Shown: positions 27,026-35,865, numbered from the stretch's first letter. The stretch: DNA of 64,000 nt from G963717155 sp963717155 (GCA_963717155.1 OY970326.1:1364001-1428000); one strand, 5' to 3'. The notes: a model not told the origin generated them from the sequence alone. Translations and numbers: made by a program.

Positions 27026-29668
27026 ATGAGCTACGTCTACGCGTTCTCCGAGGGATCTGCCGACATGCGGGGGCTGCTCGGCGGCAAGGGCGCCGGGCTC
27101 GCCGAGATGCTCTCGCTGGGCATCCCCGTGCCGGACGGCTTCACGGTCACGACCGAGGCGTGCGTCGAGACCTCGCACGCGGGCGGGCGCTGGCCCGAAG
27201 GACTCGCCGACGAGATCGACGAGGCGCTCGAGGCGCTCGAGCAGCGCGTCGGACTCGGGCTCGGCGATGCGAGCACGCCCCTGCTCGTCTCGGTGCGATC
27301 CGGCGCGGTCGTGTCGATGCCGGGGATGATGGACACGATCCTCAACCTCGGACTGAACGACGAGACGGTCGACGGCCTGGCGAGGGCGAGCGGCAACCGG
27401 CGGTTCGCGCTCGACGCCTACCGGCGGCTCCTGCAGATGTTCGGGAACGTCGTCGAGGGTGTCGAGTCGCACCTGTTCGAGGATGTCCTCACCCGCGCGA
27501 AGCGCGAGCGCGGCGTCGCTGCCGACGTCGACCTCGACGCGGACGCGCTCGCCAACGTCGTCCGCGAGTTCCAGAAGGTCTACCGGGAGGGCGCCGGGCA
27601 CCCGTTCCCGCAGGATCCCCGCGAGCAGCTCCGACTCGCGATCAGCGCGGTCTTCCGCAGCTGGGACTCGCCTCGGGCACGCGTCTACCGGCGGGCGAGC
27701 GACATCTCGGACTCGCTCGGGACCGCCGTCAACATCTGCCAGATGGTCTTCGGGAACCTCGGCGACAGCTCGGGCACGGGCGTCTGCTTCTCGCGCGACC
27801 CCTCGACAGGCGAGCGCGTCCTGTACGGGGAGTTCCTGCGCAACGCGCAGGGCGAGGACGTCGTCGCGGGCATCCGCACGCCCGAGCCGATCTCGCAGAT
27901 GGCCGAGCAGCTGCCCGAGGCCTACCGACAGCTGGTCGACACGGTGGAGCGGCTGGAGCGCCACTACGGCGACATGCAGGACGTCGAGTTCACGGTCGAG
28001 CGGGGTACCCTCTACCTGCTGCAGACGCGCGCGGGCAAGCGCACGGCGGCCGCGGCGATCCGCGTCGCGCGCGAGCTCGAGAGCGAGGGGGTGATCGATC
28101 GCGACGAGGCCGTCCGTCGCGTCGACCCGAACCAGCTCGACGCGCTGCTGCACCCGCGCATCGATCCGGGCTCGTCGTACGAGGTGTTCGCACGGGGTCT
28201 GAACGCGTCGCCGGGCGCGGCCGTCGGGGCAGCCGTGTTCGACGCCGACACCGCCGAGCGGCGTGGCCGTGCAGGCGAGCGCGTGATCCTCATCCGCTGG
28301 GAGACGGCTCCGGACGACATCCACGGGCTGCTGCAGGCGCAGGGAGTGGTCACGGCGCACGGGGGCATGACCTCGCACGCGGCGGTCGTCGCGCGCGGCA
28401 TGGGCAAGCCCTGCGTCGCCGGCGTCGAGGCTGCCCGCATCGACGTGCAGAACCGCACCTTGACGGTAGGCGATGTCGTCGTACGCGAAGGCGACGTCAT
28501 CACGATCGACGGAGGCACGGGCGAGCTGATCCTGGGAGCGGTACCGCTCGTCGCTGCCGTCGTCTCGGAGGACTTCCTCACGATCGGCGCGTGGGCCGAC
28601 GAGCGCCGACGCCTCCGGGTGCGCGCGAACGCGGACACGCCCGAGGATGCCGAGCGCGCGCGCTCGTTCGGCGCAGAGGGCATCGGGCTCTGTCGCACGG
28701 AGCACATGTTCATGGCCGAGGATCGCCTGCCCGTGGTTCGCGAGATGATCCTCGCCCGCGACGAGGATGGCCGCGAGCGAGCGCTCGAGCGCCTGCTGCC
28801 GATGCAGCAGTCGGACTTCGAGGGCATCCTGCGCGCGATGGCCGGGCTGCCCGTCACGATCCGGCTCCTCGATCCACCGCTGCACGAGTTCCTGCCCGAC
28901 CCCGTCGAGCTCGCCGTCGAGCTCGAGCGGACGCCCGCCGGACCCGAGCACGAGCGCCTCGAGCGCATCAACGCCCGCGTGCGCGAGCTCCACGAGTCGA
29001 ACCCGATGCTCGGGACGCGCGGCTGCCGGCTCGCGCTCGTGCATCCCGAGATCTACGTCATGCAGGTCCGCGCAATCGTGCGTGGCGCCCTCGCCGCGGG
29101 GAAGGGCGCCGAGCAGGCGCAGGTCGAGATCATGATCCCGCTCGTCGCCTACGGCGAGGAGCTGCGGCGCATGCGGACGCTGGTCGAGGAGACGGTGGCG
29201 GAGGAGCTCGCCGCGTCGGGTGGCTCGCTCGAGTACCTGATCGGCACCATGATCGAGCTGCCGCGCGCCGCGCTCTGCGCAGCCGAGCTGGCAGAGTCGG
29301 CCGACTTCTTCAGCTTCGGCACGAACGATCTCACCCAGACCGCGATCGGGCTCTCCCGCGACGATGCCGAGAACCGGTTCCTCGCCGTCTACCTCGAGGA
29401 CGGAGTGCTCGAGAAGAACCCGTTCCAGACGATCGACCAGGATGGTGTCGGCGAGCTCGTCGCGCTCGGGGTCGAGCGCGGGCGCTCCGTCAAACCGGAC
29501 CTCAAGCTCGGAGTCTGCGGTGAGCACGGAGGCGACCCGACATCCGTCGCGTTCTTCCACCGGCTCGGGCTGGACTACGTGAGCTGCTCGCCGTTCCGCG
29601 TTCCCGCCGCGCGCTTCGCAGCGGCCCGTGCCGCGCTCGAGCACGAGACGCCGGCGGGCGTGCAGTAG
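27026..29668 (+). CDS. ppdK: Pyruvate, phosphate dikinase
   Basis: The 880-aa enzyme interconverts pyruvate, ATP and Pi with PEP, AMP and PPi. The N-terminal ATP-grasp part has LLGGKGAGLAEM and SVRSGAVVSMPGMMDTILNL. The central swivelling domain has GGMTSHAAVVARGMGKPCV, with catalytic His451 and the regulatory Thr449 that the DUF299 protein would modify. The C-terminal PEP/pyruvate barrel has GLCRTEHMF and the catalytic Cys831 in GVCGEHGGDP. Length is normal and no frame break is seen. With ald supplying pyruvate, it could support gluconeogenesis or PPi-linked glycolysis. Confidence 0.97.
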   Translation: MSYVYAFSEGSADMRGLLGGKGAGLAEMLSLGIPVPDGFTVTTEACVETSHAGGRWPEGLADEIDEALEALEQRVGLGLGDASTPLLVSVRSGAVVSMPGMMDTILNLGLNDETVDGLARASGNRRFALDAYRRLLQMFGNVVEGVESHLFEDVLTRAKRERGVAADVDLDADALANVVREFQKVYREGAGHPFPQDPREQLRLAISAVFRSWDSPRARVYRRASDISDSLGTAVNICQMVFGNLGDSSGTGVCFSRDPSTGERVLYGEFLRNAQGEDVVAGIRTPEPISQMAEQLPEAYRQLVDTVERLERHYGDMQDVEFTVERGTLYLLQTRAGKRTAAAAIRVARELESEGVIDRDEAVRRVDPNQLDALLHPRIDPGSSYEVFARGLNASPGAAVGAAVFDADTAERRGRAGERVILIRWETAPDDIHGLLQAQGVVTAHGGMTSHAAVVARGMGKPCVAGVEAARIDVQNRTLTVGDVVVREGDVITIDGGTGELILGAVPLVAAVVSEDFLTIGAWADERRRLRVRANADTPEDAERARSFGAEGIGLCRTEHMFMAEDRLPVVREMILARDEDGRERALERLLPMQQSDFEGILRAMAGLPVTIRLLDPPLHEFLPDPVELAVELERTPAGPEHERLERINARVRELHESNPMLGTRGCRLALVHPEIYVMQVRAIVRGALAAGKGAEQAQVEIMIPLVAYGEELRRMRTLVEETVAEELAASGGSLEYLIGTMIELPRAALCAAELAESADFFSFGTNDLTQTAIGLSRDDAENRFLAVYLEDGVLEKNPFQTIDQDGVGELVALGVERGRSVKPDLKLGVCGEHGGDPTSVAFFHRLGLDYVSCSPFRVPAARFAAARAALEHETPAGVQ

Positions 29669-29676
29669 CCGCAGCG

Positions 29677-30435
29677 GTGTCGGACGACCGGCTGCACCCG
29701 CGCGCGCAGGCGTTCGCGACCGCCGCGAGCGTCTACGAGCGCGCGCGACCTGCCTTTCCCGCCGCAGCGGTCGACTGGCTGTGCGAGCACCTCGGGATCG
29801 ACCACGCGACGCGCGTGCTCGATCTCGCCGCCGGAACCGGCCGGCTGACGCGTCCCCTGTTCGAGCGCACGCGGCGGCTCGTGGCCGTCGAGCCGATGCC
29901 GGAGATGCGAGACGTCCTGCAGGAGACGCTGCCCGAGATCGAGGTCCTCGACGGCACGGCCGAGCAGATCCCGCTGCCGGACGCGAGCGTCGGAGCCGTG
30001 GTGGTGGCACAGGCATTCCACTGGTTCGATCCCGAGCCGGCCCTCGCAGAGATCGCACGCGTGCTCGAGCCGGGAGGGAGACTCGGACTCGTCTGGCATA
30101 CGCCGGACACGTCAGATCCGCTCCAGCGCGCCTTTCGCGGGATCGTCGAGCGCAACCGGCACGGCGCCCCGATCCACGTAGCCGGTGACGCCGCGCGGTA
30201 CTTCGAGCACCAAACGCTGTTCCGCGAGATCGCGACGCTGGATCTGCCCGAGGCGTACGAGCTGGACGCGGACGGCCTCGCCGTGCTCGCGCGGTCGACC
30301 AGCCATGTGGCCGCGCTGCCCGAGGACGCGCGAGAGCGTGCGATCGACGAGATCCGAGCGCTCGTCGGGCCCGGCACCGTGCAGCTTCCCTACGTGATCG
30401 AGCTGAGCGCCTACGCGGCGACGACGAGCCACTGA
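29677..30435 (+). CDS. Class I SAM-dependent methyltransferase
   Basis: The 252-aa product starts at GTG 29677, 8 bp after ppdK. The SAM-binding glycine loop is VLDLAAGTGRLTRPL, followed by an acidic residue in VAVEPMPEMR, IPLPDASVGAVVVAQAFHWF (motif II-III region) and a later VLEPGGRLGLVWH. The architecture resembles UbiE/Methyltransf_11 family members; no substrate can be named. Its last 25 bp overlap the end of the convergent HDOD gene. Confidence 0.85.
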   Translation: MSDDRLHPRAQAFATAASVYERARPAFPAAAVDWLCEHLGIDHATRVLDLAAGTGRLTRPLFERTRRLVAVEPMPEMRDVLQETLPEIEVLDGTAEQIPLPDASVGAVVVAQAFHWFDPEPALAEIARVLEPGGRLGLVWHTPDTSDPLQRAFRGIVERNRHGAPIHVAGDAARYFEHQTLFREIATLDLPEAYELDADGLAVLARSTSHVAALPEDARERAIDEIRALVGPGTVQLPYVIELSAYAATTSH

Positions 30436-31292
30436 TCGAGGCTCGACCGCACCTCTTCGCGCAGCTCTGCGAGGTTGTGATCCGAGAGCCCGAACGTGTC
30501 GGCCGCACGCTTGTCCGGCCACTCCGCGTGGTCGAAGGGCACGAAGCCGAAGCCCATCTCGGCGACCAGCCAGTCGGCGACGTGCAGCGTCTCGGCGAGA
30601 CCTCGCTCGATCCGCGCCTTGGCCGGCTCGTGCTGGTGCAGGATCGCGTCGCAGATCGGCGGCGGGAACCGCCAGAGCTCTGCCAGGCGCGCGCCGAGCT
30701 GCGCGTGGTCGAAGCCGAACACCTCGTGCTCGACCTCGGCAAAGCCGACCTGGCGGGCGCGCGCCTGTGCGAGTACGTGGAGGTACTCGCCCCGGGCCTC
30801 GCGGGTCAGGATGACGGTGCCCAGCTCGTGCACGGTGCCGCTCAGGAACGCCTTCTCGGGGTGCGCCGTGTCCTGGCGGCGCGCGAGGATGCGCGCGGCG
30901 AGCCCGACGCACACCGAGTGCTCGAGCAGCTGCCGCCGGAACGGCGAGAGTCCGTCGCGGTCGACCGCGAGCAGGCGGAGGACCGCCGAGGTGATCGCGA
31001 GGGAGCGGATCGTCCCGAGGCCGAGCACGACCGCGGCGTCGGGAATCGTCTCGATGCGCCGGCCGAACGCGTAGTGCGCCGAGTTGGCCTGCCGCAGCAC
31101 CACGGCCGCGAGACCGGGCTCCCGACCGATGCGGGTCGCGATGTCCTGCATCCCGGAGCGCGGATCGTCGCAGGCGGCGATGACGGACTCGATCGCGCCG
31201 TCCGATGAGAGTGGCAACGAGCGGACGCGGGCGACCATCTCGTCGAGGCGTTCCTCCCCGAAGATCACGCAGATCCATCGGCAGTGCAGCAC
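30411..31292 (-). CDS. HDOD domain protein
   Basis: The 293-aa protein is dominated by an HDOD domain (MQDIATRIGREPGLAAVVLR, GTIRSLAITSAVLRLL, LLEHSVCVGLAARILARR, FLSGTVHELGTVIL), a non-catalytic HD-like module linked to two-component and cyclic-nucleotide signalling. The expected catalytic HD pair is not intact. The start at GTG 31292 is uncertain; an internal ATG 54 nt downstream would remove a Cys-rich leader. It diverges from the ComB-like gene and converges on the methyltransferase. Confidence 0.75.
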   Translation of the reverse strand: MLHCRWICVIFGEERLDEMVARVRSLPLSSDGAIESVIAACDDPRSGMQDIATRIGREPGLAAVVLRQANSAHYAFGRRIETIPDAAVVLGLGTIRSLAITSAVLRLLAVDRDGLSPFRRQLLEHSVCVGLAARILARRQDTAHPEKAFLSGTVHELGTVILTREARGEYLHVLAQARARQVGFAEVEHEVFGFDHAQLGARLAELWRFPPPICDAILHQHEPAKARIERGLAETLHVADWLVAEMGFGFVPFDHAEWPDKRAADTFGLSDHNLAELREEVRSSLDQWLVVAA

Positions 31293-31330
31293 GACTTCGA
31301 TAGGGGAAAAACGCTGTCCGCATCGGGATG

Positions 31331-31336
31331 TAGGGT
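31331..31336 (+). promoter_or_regulatory. Leaderless-type -10 box for the ComB-like gene
   Basis: TAGGGT preceded by G, with 6 nt to the GTG at 31343. The same hexamer precedes ald. Confidence 0.55.
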
Positions 31337-31342
31337 CGCGGC

Positions 31343-32083
31343 GTGCGAATCGACGTTGCGCTCTCGCCCGCTGCCGCGCTCGACGCGGCTGCGGTTGCGA
31401 TCGCCGTCGACGTGATCCGCGCCACGACGACCATCGCGTATGCGCTCGGACAGGGCTACCAGGAGGTCATCTGCTGTCCGGCAGTGGACGACGCCCGGGC
31501 CGCCGCAGCCGCGATCGGCGACGCCGCGGTGCTGGCCGGGGAGGTCGACCGCCTGCCCCCGCCGGGCTTCGCGCTCGGCAACTCGCCGCGCGAGTTCGAA
31601 GACGGACAGCCGCTCGGCGACGTGCTGGTGCTGTCGACGACGAACGGGACACGCGCTGTCTGCTCCGCAGCCGCGTCTGCCGGGCTGGCGCTGGTCGGCT
31701 CCCTCGCGAACCTGACGTCGTGTGCCGCAGCCGCGGCGCGCGGCGCCCGCGGCGTCCGCGGATCGGTCGCAGTCCTCTGCGCGGGCGCTGATGGAAACGT
31801 CTGCCTCGACGATGCGTACGTCGCCGGGCGCCTGGTGGCGGAGCTGTCGGCCTATCTGCCCGAGTGGGTGCTGGGCGACGCCGCGGAGCTCGTCCGCTCG
31901 GCGGCCGCTGCCTACACGAGCGAGGTGGAGGCGCTCTGGCACAGCTCGAGCGCCGCCTCGCTGCGCGAGTTCGACCTGGGCGACGACGTCCGCATCTGCG
32001 CGCGCGTCGACGCCGTGCCGCTCGTGATCGAGGCCGAGATGCTCGACGGAGGCCGCGCCCGCGCCTTCACGGCTCAGGCGTGA
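31343..32083 (+). CDS. 2-phosphosulfolactate phosphatase family protein (ComB-like)
   Basis: The 246-aa product starts at GTG 31343. ComB-family motifs are AIAVDVIRATTTIAYAL, ALGNSPREF, VLSTTNGTRAV, VLCAGADGNVCLDDAYVAG and the acidic metal-site residues in these loops. In methanogens ComB acts in coenzyme M synthesis, but bacterial homologues are widespread without that pathway, so the in vivo substrate is unknown. The last 17 bp overlap the convergent DedA gene. Confidence 0.82.
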   Translation: MRIDVALSPAAALDAAAVAIAVDVIRATTTIAYALGQGYQEVICCPAVDDARAAAAAIGDAAVLAGEVDRLPPPGFALGNSPREFEDGQPLGDVLVLSTTNGTRAVCSAAASAGLALVGSLANLTSCAAAAARGARGVRGSVAVLCAGADGNVCLDDAYVAGRLVAELSAYLPEWVLGDAAELVRSAAAAYTSEVEALWHSSSAASLREFDLGDDVRICARVDAVPLVIEAEMLDGGRARAFTAQA

Positions 32084-32816
32084 GGTCCGGCTCGCGCGCC
32101 TCGAGCTGGTGCTTCTTCGCGTGCTCGTGGCGGCGCCAGAGTCCGAGCGCGACGACGGCGGCACCGATCAGGACGATCACGCCGCCGATCCCGAGCACCC
32201 TCTCGACGACGTGGATCGAGTTGCCGAAGAAGTGGCCGACCAGCACGATCGACGTCGCCCAGCAGATGCCGCCTGCCGCGTTCCACAACGCGAACCTCCA
32301 CCACGACATGTGCACCATCCCTGCGATCCACGCTCCGAAGATGCGCAGGCCGGGGATCCAGCGGGCGAGGAAGACGGTGATGCCGCCCCTCCGCGCGAAG
32401 TAGTCCTCGCCCCAGGCGAGCGAGCGCTCGATGCCGCCGATGTGCGCGAGTCGCATCACGAGCGGCCGACCACCGAAGCGGCCGATCGCGTAGCCGACGT
32501 TGTCTCCGAGGATCGCCGCGGTCGCACCGACGACGATCGCCCAGAACACGTCGATGCGACCCGTCGCCGATGCGACGCCCGCGAGCAGGAGCGACGTCTC
32601 GCCCGGGAGCGGGAGTCCGGCCGTCTCGAGGAAGACCGGCACGAAGATCACCGCGTAGCCGTACTCGGCGTACAGGTCGAGCACGCGGTTGAGACTGATC
32701 GTCGGCTCGTATCGTCGCCACACCAGGTAGGCGGCGACCGCGGTGAGGACGACCCCGACCAGGATCGCGACCGTGCGCATCGAGAGGCGTCGCGTGGCGC
32801 GATTCGGCCAGTTCAC
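32067..32816 (-). CDS. DedA family membrane protein
   Basis: About 249 aa from GTG 32816, chosen because TACGGT lies 8 nt upstream in leaderless position. The SNARE-associated/DedA core has LETAGLPLPGETSLLLAG, GDNVGYAIGRFGGRP and the RFIPGLR-like RWIPGLRIFGAWIAGM, plus four to five membrane helices. DedA proteins act as lipid scramblases or undecaprenyl-phosphate flippases and support membrane homeostasis. It diverges from the aminotransferase gene with only 25 bp between start codons. Confidence 0.85.
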   Translation of the reverse strand: MNWPNRATRRLSMRTVAILVGVVLTAVAAYLVWRRYEPTISLNRVLDLYAEYGYAVIFVPVFLETAGLPLPGETSLLLAGVASATGRIDVFWAIVVGATAAILGDNVGYAIGRFGGRPLVMRLAHIGGIERSLAWGEDYFARRGGITVFLARWIPGLRIFGAWIAGMVHMSWWRFALWNAAGGICWATSIVLVGHFFGNSIHVVERVLGIGGVIVLIGAAVVALGLWRRHEHAKKHQLEAREPDLTPEP

Positions 32817-32824
32817 TCGCGACC

Positions 32825-32830
32825 ACCGTA
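32825..32830 (-). promoter_or_regulatory. Leaderless-type -10 box for DedA, overlapping the opposite promoter
   Basis: TACGGT on the minus strand, 8 nt before GTG 32816. It shares two base pairs (32829-32830) with the plus-strand -10 box. Confidence 0.5.
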
Positions 32831-32834
32831 GCAT
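32829..32834 (+). promoter_or_regulatory. Leaderless-type -10 box for the class V aminotransferase
   Basis: TAGCAT preceded by G, with 7 nt to GTG 32842. An ATG at 32833 lies inside the box, so the GTG is preferred as the start. Confidence 0.5.
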
Positions 32835-32841
32835 GCGCCCC

Positions 32842-33996
32842 GTGGATGCCAACGACCTCTCCAGGCTCAGAGACGAGCTGCCCGCCGCCGAGACTGCGGC
32901 CTATCTGAACGCCGGAACCTTCGGCCCGTTGCCGCGCAGCACGTACGCGGTGCTCGCGGGCGAGCTGGGGCGCGAGCTCTGGCGCGGCCGCACTGGTACG
33001 AGCGCGTTCCAGCGCTACCAGGCCGCCGCCTCCGCGGCCCGCTCCGCGTTCGCGGAGGCGGTCGCAAGCCCGCCTGAACGCATCGCGCTGACCCATTCGA
33101 CGACCGGCGGAGTCAACCTCGCGCTCGGCGGGCTGGAGTGGCATGCCGGCGACGAGGTGGTGACGACCGACGCGGAGCATCCGGGTCTCGACGAGCCGCT
33201 CGACGAGCTCGCGCGCCGCCACGGTGTCGTCGTGCACCGGGCGCAGGTGCTCGGCGCCGACGATCCCGCGGCGCCGATCGAGGCCCTCGTCGGCGAGCGG
33301 ACGCGGCTCATCGCCGTCTCGCACGTGCTCTGGGGCACCGGCCAGGTGCTGCCGCTGCCGCGCCTCGCGAGCGCCGCGAGGGCACGCGGCGCCCTGCTGC
33401 TTGCCGACGGCGCACAGAGCGTGGGGGCGATCGAGGTCGATCCGCTCACCGAGGGCGCCGACCTCTACACGATCTCCGGCCAGAAGTGGCTGCTCGGGCC
33501 GTCAGGCACGGGCGCGCTGTGGGTGCGAGAGGGTCTCGAGGAGCAGCTTGCGCTCGCCCAGCCCGGCTACCTGAGCCGTGACATGCGTTCCGAGGGGATG
33601 CCGCTCTGGCCCGGCGCGCGCCGCTTCGACGGCGCGTCGCTCGCCCCGAGCAGCATGCTCGGGTTGGTGGAGTCGATCCGCTTCCGGCGCGAAGACGTCG
33701 GCTGGGAAGCGGGCTTCGAGCACGCGAGAGCGATGGCCAACCGTGCCCGGGAGATGCTGAGCGGCGTGCCGGGGGTGAAGCTCGAGACGCCCGCCGGGCC
33801 GCTGGCGACGCTCGTGACGTTCACGGTGGGCGACCTCGAGCCCGAGGCGATCAACGTGGCGCTCGAGGAGCGCGGCGTGCTGGCGCGCTGGCTGCCCAAG
33901 CCGAAGGTCGTGCGGGTGTCGGTCGGGTTCTGGACGGACGAGCGCGACCTCGAACGGTTGGCGGACGCGCTCGCAACGCTCGCAGAGGGCAGCTGA
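32842..33996 (+). CDS. Class V aminotransferase (cysteine desulfurase/isopenicillin N epimerase-like)
   Basis: The 384-aa PLP enzyme of fold type I contains AAYLNAGTFGPLP at the N-terminus, THSTTGGVNLALGGLEW, AVSHVLWGTGQVLPL, LLADGAQSVGAIEVD and the PLP-lysine motif SGQKWLLGPSGTGALW. Key loops are closer to isopenicillin N epimerase-like and selenocysteine lyase-like members than to IscS; no Cys active-site loop was evident and no scaffold gene is nearby. Substrate unknown. A repeat element starts 33 bp after its stop. Confidence 0.85.
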   Translation: MDANDLSRLRDELPAAETAAYLNAGTFGPLPRSTYAVLAGELGRELWRGRTGTSAFQRYQAAASAARSAFAEAVASPPERIALTHSTTGGVNLALGGLEWHAGDEVVTTDAEHPGLDEPLDELARRHGVVVHRAQVLGADDPAAPIEALVGERTRLIAVSHVLWGTGQVLPLPRLASAARARGALLLADGAQSVGAIEVDPLTEGADLYTISGQKWLLGPSGTGALWVREGLEEQLALAQPGYLSRDMRSEGMPLWPGARRFDGASLAPSSMLGLVESIRFRREDVGWEAGFEHARAMANRAREMLSGVPGVKLETPAGPLATLVTFTVGDLEPEAINVALEERGVLARWLPKPKVVRVSVGFWTDERDLERLADALATLAEGS

Positions 33997-34028
33997 TCTG
34001 CGACGCGGAAGTAGGGCGTGAAGCGAGG

Positions 34029-34386
34029 CGATCCTCGGACAAGACGCAGGTCAGGAGCGTGGTACTCGGGACCTAGCGTGGGTCCCGTAAGGCGCAGCGC
34101 GGACGTATTCGTCCCATCGAAACGGTGTTAGCGGCTAGGCCGGAAACGAAATAGTCGACCAAGATCCACAGGTCGCAGGTCCGGACCCTTCGAGCGCAAC
34201 CTGTGATCCTTCGAACCCGCGCCATCTGCAACCGTGGCGCAGTCGTCTCAACCTGTGGTCTTCGACCTATTGCGTTTGCGGCCTAGCCGCTAACACGGTT
34301 GCGACGGATCGAATACGTCCGCGCAGCGCCTTACGGGACCGCAGCTAGGTCCCGAGAACCACGCCCCCGACCCGGCTTTCCGAGGC
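34029..34386. repeat. Single inverted-repeat element between convergent genes (copy 2)
   Basis: This 360-bp noncoding gap between the aminotransferase and the HD hydrolase is almost entirely one long imperfect inverted repeat. The left arm (about 34029-34175) runs from CCTCGG through GTCCCGTAAGGCG and ends near CCACAGGT. The right arm (about 34245-34386) begins near ACCTGTGG and contains CGCCTTACGGGACC and CCGAGG in reverse order. The central 70 bp is less paired. Its right end stops 3 bp from the HD gene's stop codon. It is the simplest member of the family. Confidence 0.85.
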
Positions 34387-34389
34387 TGG

Positions 34390-34986
34390 CTACCCCGGCA
34401 CCCCCAGCTCGGTCGCGATCGGCCGCAGCGCCTCGATCACGACCATGATGTGCTCGTCGAGGTCGACGCCCAGCTCCTCGGCGCCCTCGATCACGTCGTC
34501 GCGATTGACACCGGACGCGAAGCTCTTCTGCTTCAGCTTCTTGCGCACCGACCTCGGCTCCAGCGTCGACAGGCCCTCCGGGCGCACGAGCGCACACGCA
34601 TGCACGAAGCCAGCCAGCTCGTCGCAGGCGAACAGGACGCGCTCGAGGTCGCTCTCTCGCGCCGCCACGTCCTGCAGGTGGTTCGCGTGCGACAGGACCG
34701 CCCGGATGAACCACTCCGGGTAGCCGGCATCCCGCAGGTACGCAGCGCCGTCCTGGGGATGCTTGTCGAGGGTCGGATGGTGCTCGTAGTCGAAGTCGTG
34801 CAACAGGGCCACGCAGCCCCACGCGTCCTCGTCGGCGCCGAAGCGGCGTGCGTATGCGCGAACCGCAGCCTCGACCGCATAGGCGTGGCGGCGCAACGCC
34901 TCGCTCTCGGTCCACTCGTGCAGCAACGAGAGCGCGGCGGCACGATCGCGCGCCAGCGCCTCGGGATCCCTCGCATGTGCTTCCAT
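34390..34986 (-). CDS. HD-domain hydrolase
   Basis: The 198-aa product has the HD phosphohydrolase fold: an upstream His in EALRRHAYAVEAAV, the metal pair in CVALLHDFDYEHHP, and downstream His residues in LSHANHL and an Asp in FACDELAG. Homologues are usually annotated as HDIG-like hydrolases of unknown substrate. The ATG at 34986 is preceded by a leaderless-type TACCGT on the minus strand, 8 nt away. It diverges from a UPF0173 hydrolase gene and its 3' end abuts the repeat element. Confidence 0.82.
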   Translation of the reverse strand: MEAHARDPEALARDRAAALSLLHEWTESEALRRHAYAVEAAVRAYARRFGADEDAWGCVALLHDFDYEHHPTLDKHPQDGAAYLRDAGYPEWFIRAVLSHANHLQDVAARESDLERVLFACDELAGFVHACALVRPEGLSTLEPRSVRKKLKQKSFASGVNRDDVIEGAEELGVDLDEHIMVVIEALRPIATELGVPG

Positions 34987-34994
34987 GCCGTCGG

Positions 34995-35000
34995 ACGGTA
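34995..35000 (-). promoter_or_regulatory. Leaderless-type -10 box for the HD hydrolase
   Basis: TACCGT on the minus strand, 8 nt before ATG 34986, no ribosome site. Confidence 0.55.
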
Positions 35001-35033
35001 GCTGGCTGTCGCCGAGATCAACGGAGGTTCACG

Positions 35034-35747
35034 GTGCCCGATGGAGTTGCGTTCACGTGGTACGGACATGCGACCTGGGGTCTCCGGAGTCTCGATAGCG
35101 GGGTCCGCGTGCTGATCGATCCGTGGCTTTCCGGCCCGACGTTTCCCGCTGCGCTTCGCGACGGGCTCGCCGCCGACGTGCTCGTGCTCACTCACGGCCA
35201 CGTCGACCACACGGGCGAGATCGTCGAGGTCGCCAAGCGGCTCGGCGTCCCGGTGCTCGCGCCCGTCGAGCTCGCCGGCGCGCTCGCCGAGCACGGAGTC
35301 GAGAACACCGTCGGCTTCAACAAGGGCGGGACCGTCGAGGCGAGCGGGGTCGCGTTCACGATGACGAACGCGATCCACACGGGGTCGATCACGATCGACG
35401 GCAAGGCGGGCGGATACAGCGAGCCCGCCGGCTACGTGATCACGTTCACGAACGGGACGCGCGTCTACGCCGCGGGCGACACGGCGATCCATGCCGACAT
35501 GACGCTGCTCGGCGAGCTCTACAAGCCGTCCGTTGCGATCCTGCCGATCGGCGATCACTACACGATGGGGCCGTTCCAGGCAGCGCACGCGTGTCGCCTG
35601 CTCGGGGTCTCGCACGTGTTCCCCGGCCACTGGGGAACGTTCCCGCTGCTCACGGGGACCGCCGATCAGCTGCAGATCGAGCTCTCGAACATCGGCCTCG
35701 ACCACGTGCGCGTGCACGCGATGACGCCCGGCGACACCGTCGCGTGA
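35034..35747 (+). CDS. UPF0173 metal-dependent hydrolase
   Basis: The 237-aa metallo-beta-lactamase-fold protein starts at GTG 35034 with GGAGG 7 nt upstream, a leadered start in contrast to its neighbours. Metal motifs are FTWYGHATWGL at the N-terminus, the HxHxDH signature LTHGHVDHTG, AAGDTAIHADM and FPGHWGTFPLL. The family (YtkL-like) is conserved and its substrate is not established. It is followed by murA after 70-100 bp. Confidence 0.88.
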   Translation: MPDGVAFTWYGHATWGLRSLDSGVRVLIDPWLSGPTFPAALRDGLAADVLVLTHGHVDHTGEIVEVAKRLGVPVLAPVELAGALAEHGVENTVGFNKGGTVEASGVAFTMTNAIHTGSITIDGKAGGYSEPAGYVITFTNGTRVYAAGDTAIHADMTLLGELYKPSVAILPIGDHYTMGPFQAAHACRLLGVSHVFPGHWGTFPLLTGTADQLQIELSNIGLDHVRVHAMTPGDTVA

Positions 35748-35805
35748 AGGGGTCCGGGACGCGTTGCCGAACCACGCCAGCGAGGGCCCGCCCGCTCGGC
35801 TTTGG

Positions 35806-35811
35806 TAGCCT
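35806..35811 (+). promoter_or_regulatory. Candidate -10 box for murA
   Basis: TAGCCT preceded by G. Transcription from about 35818 would give a short leader of about 30 nt to GTG 35848, so murA is not strictly leaderless if that start is used. Confidence 0.5.
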
Positions 35812-35828
35812 TGCCACGGTGCGAGATG

Positions 35829-35865
35829 GGGGGCGCCAACCGCTTCCGTGTCCGCAATCGCCCCC
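35829..35865 (+). promoter_or_regulatory. Possible hairpin at the murA 5' end
   Basis: GGGGGCG at 35829-35835 can pair with CGCCCCC at 35859-35865 across a 23-nt loop that contains the GTG start at 35848. If translation instead begins at ATG 35887 or 35893, the hairpin lies entirely in the leader. Either way it could influence initiation; this is inference from sequence only. Confidence 0.35.

Noticed and set aside
26933..30742. A long minus-strand open frame opposite ppdK
   Set aside because: Same antisense effect; ppdK on the plus strand is unambiguous.
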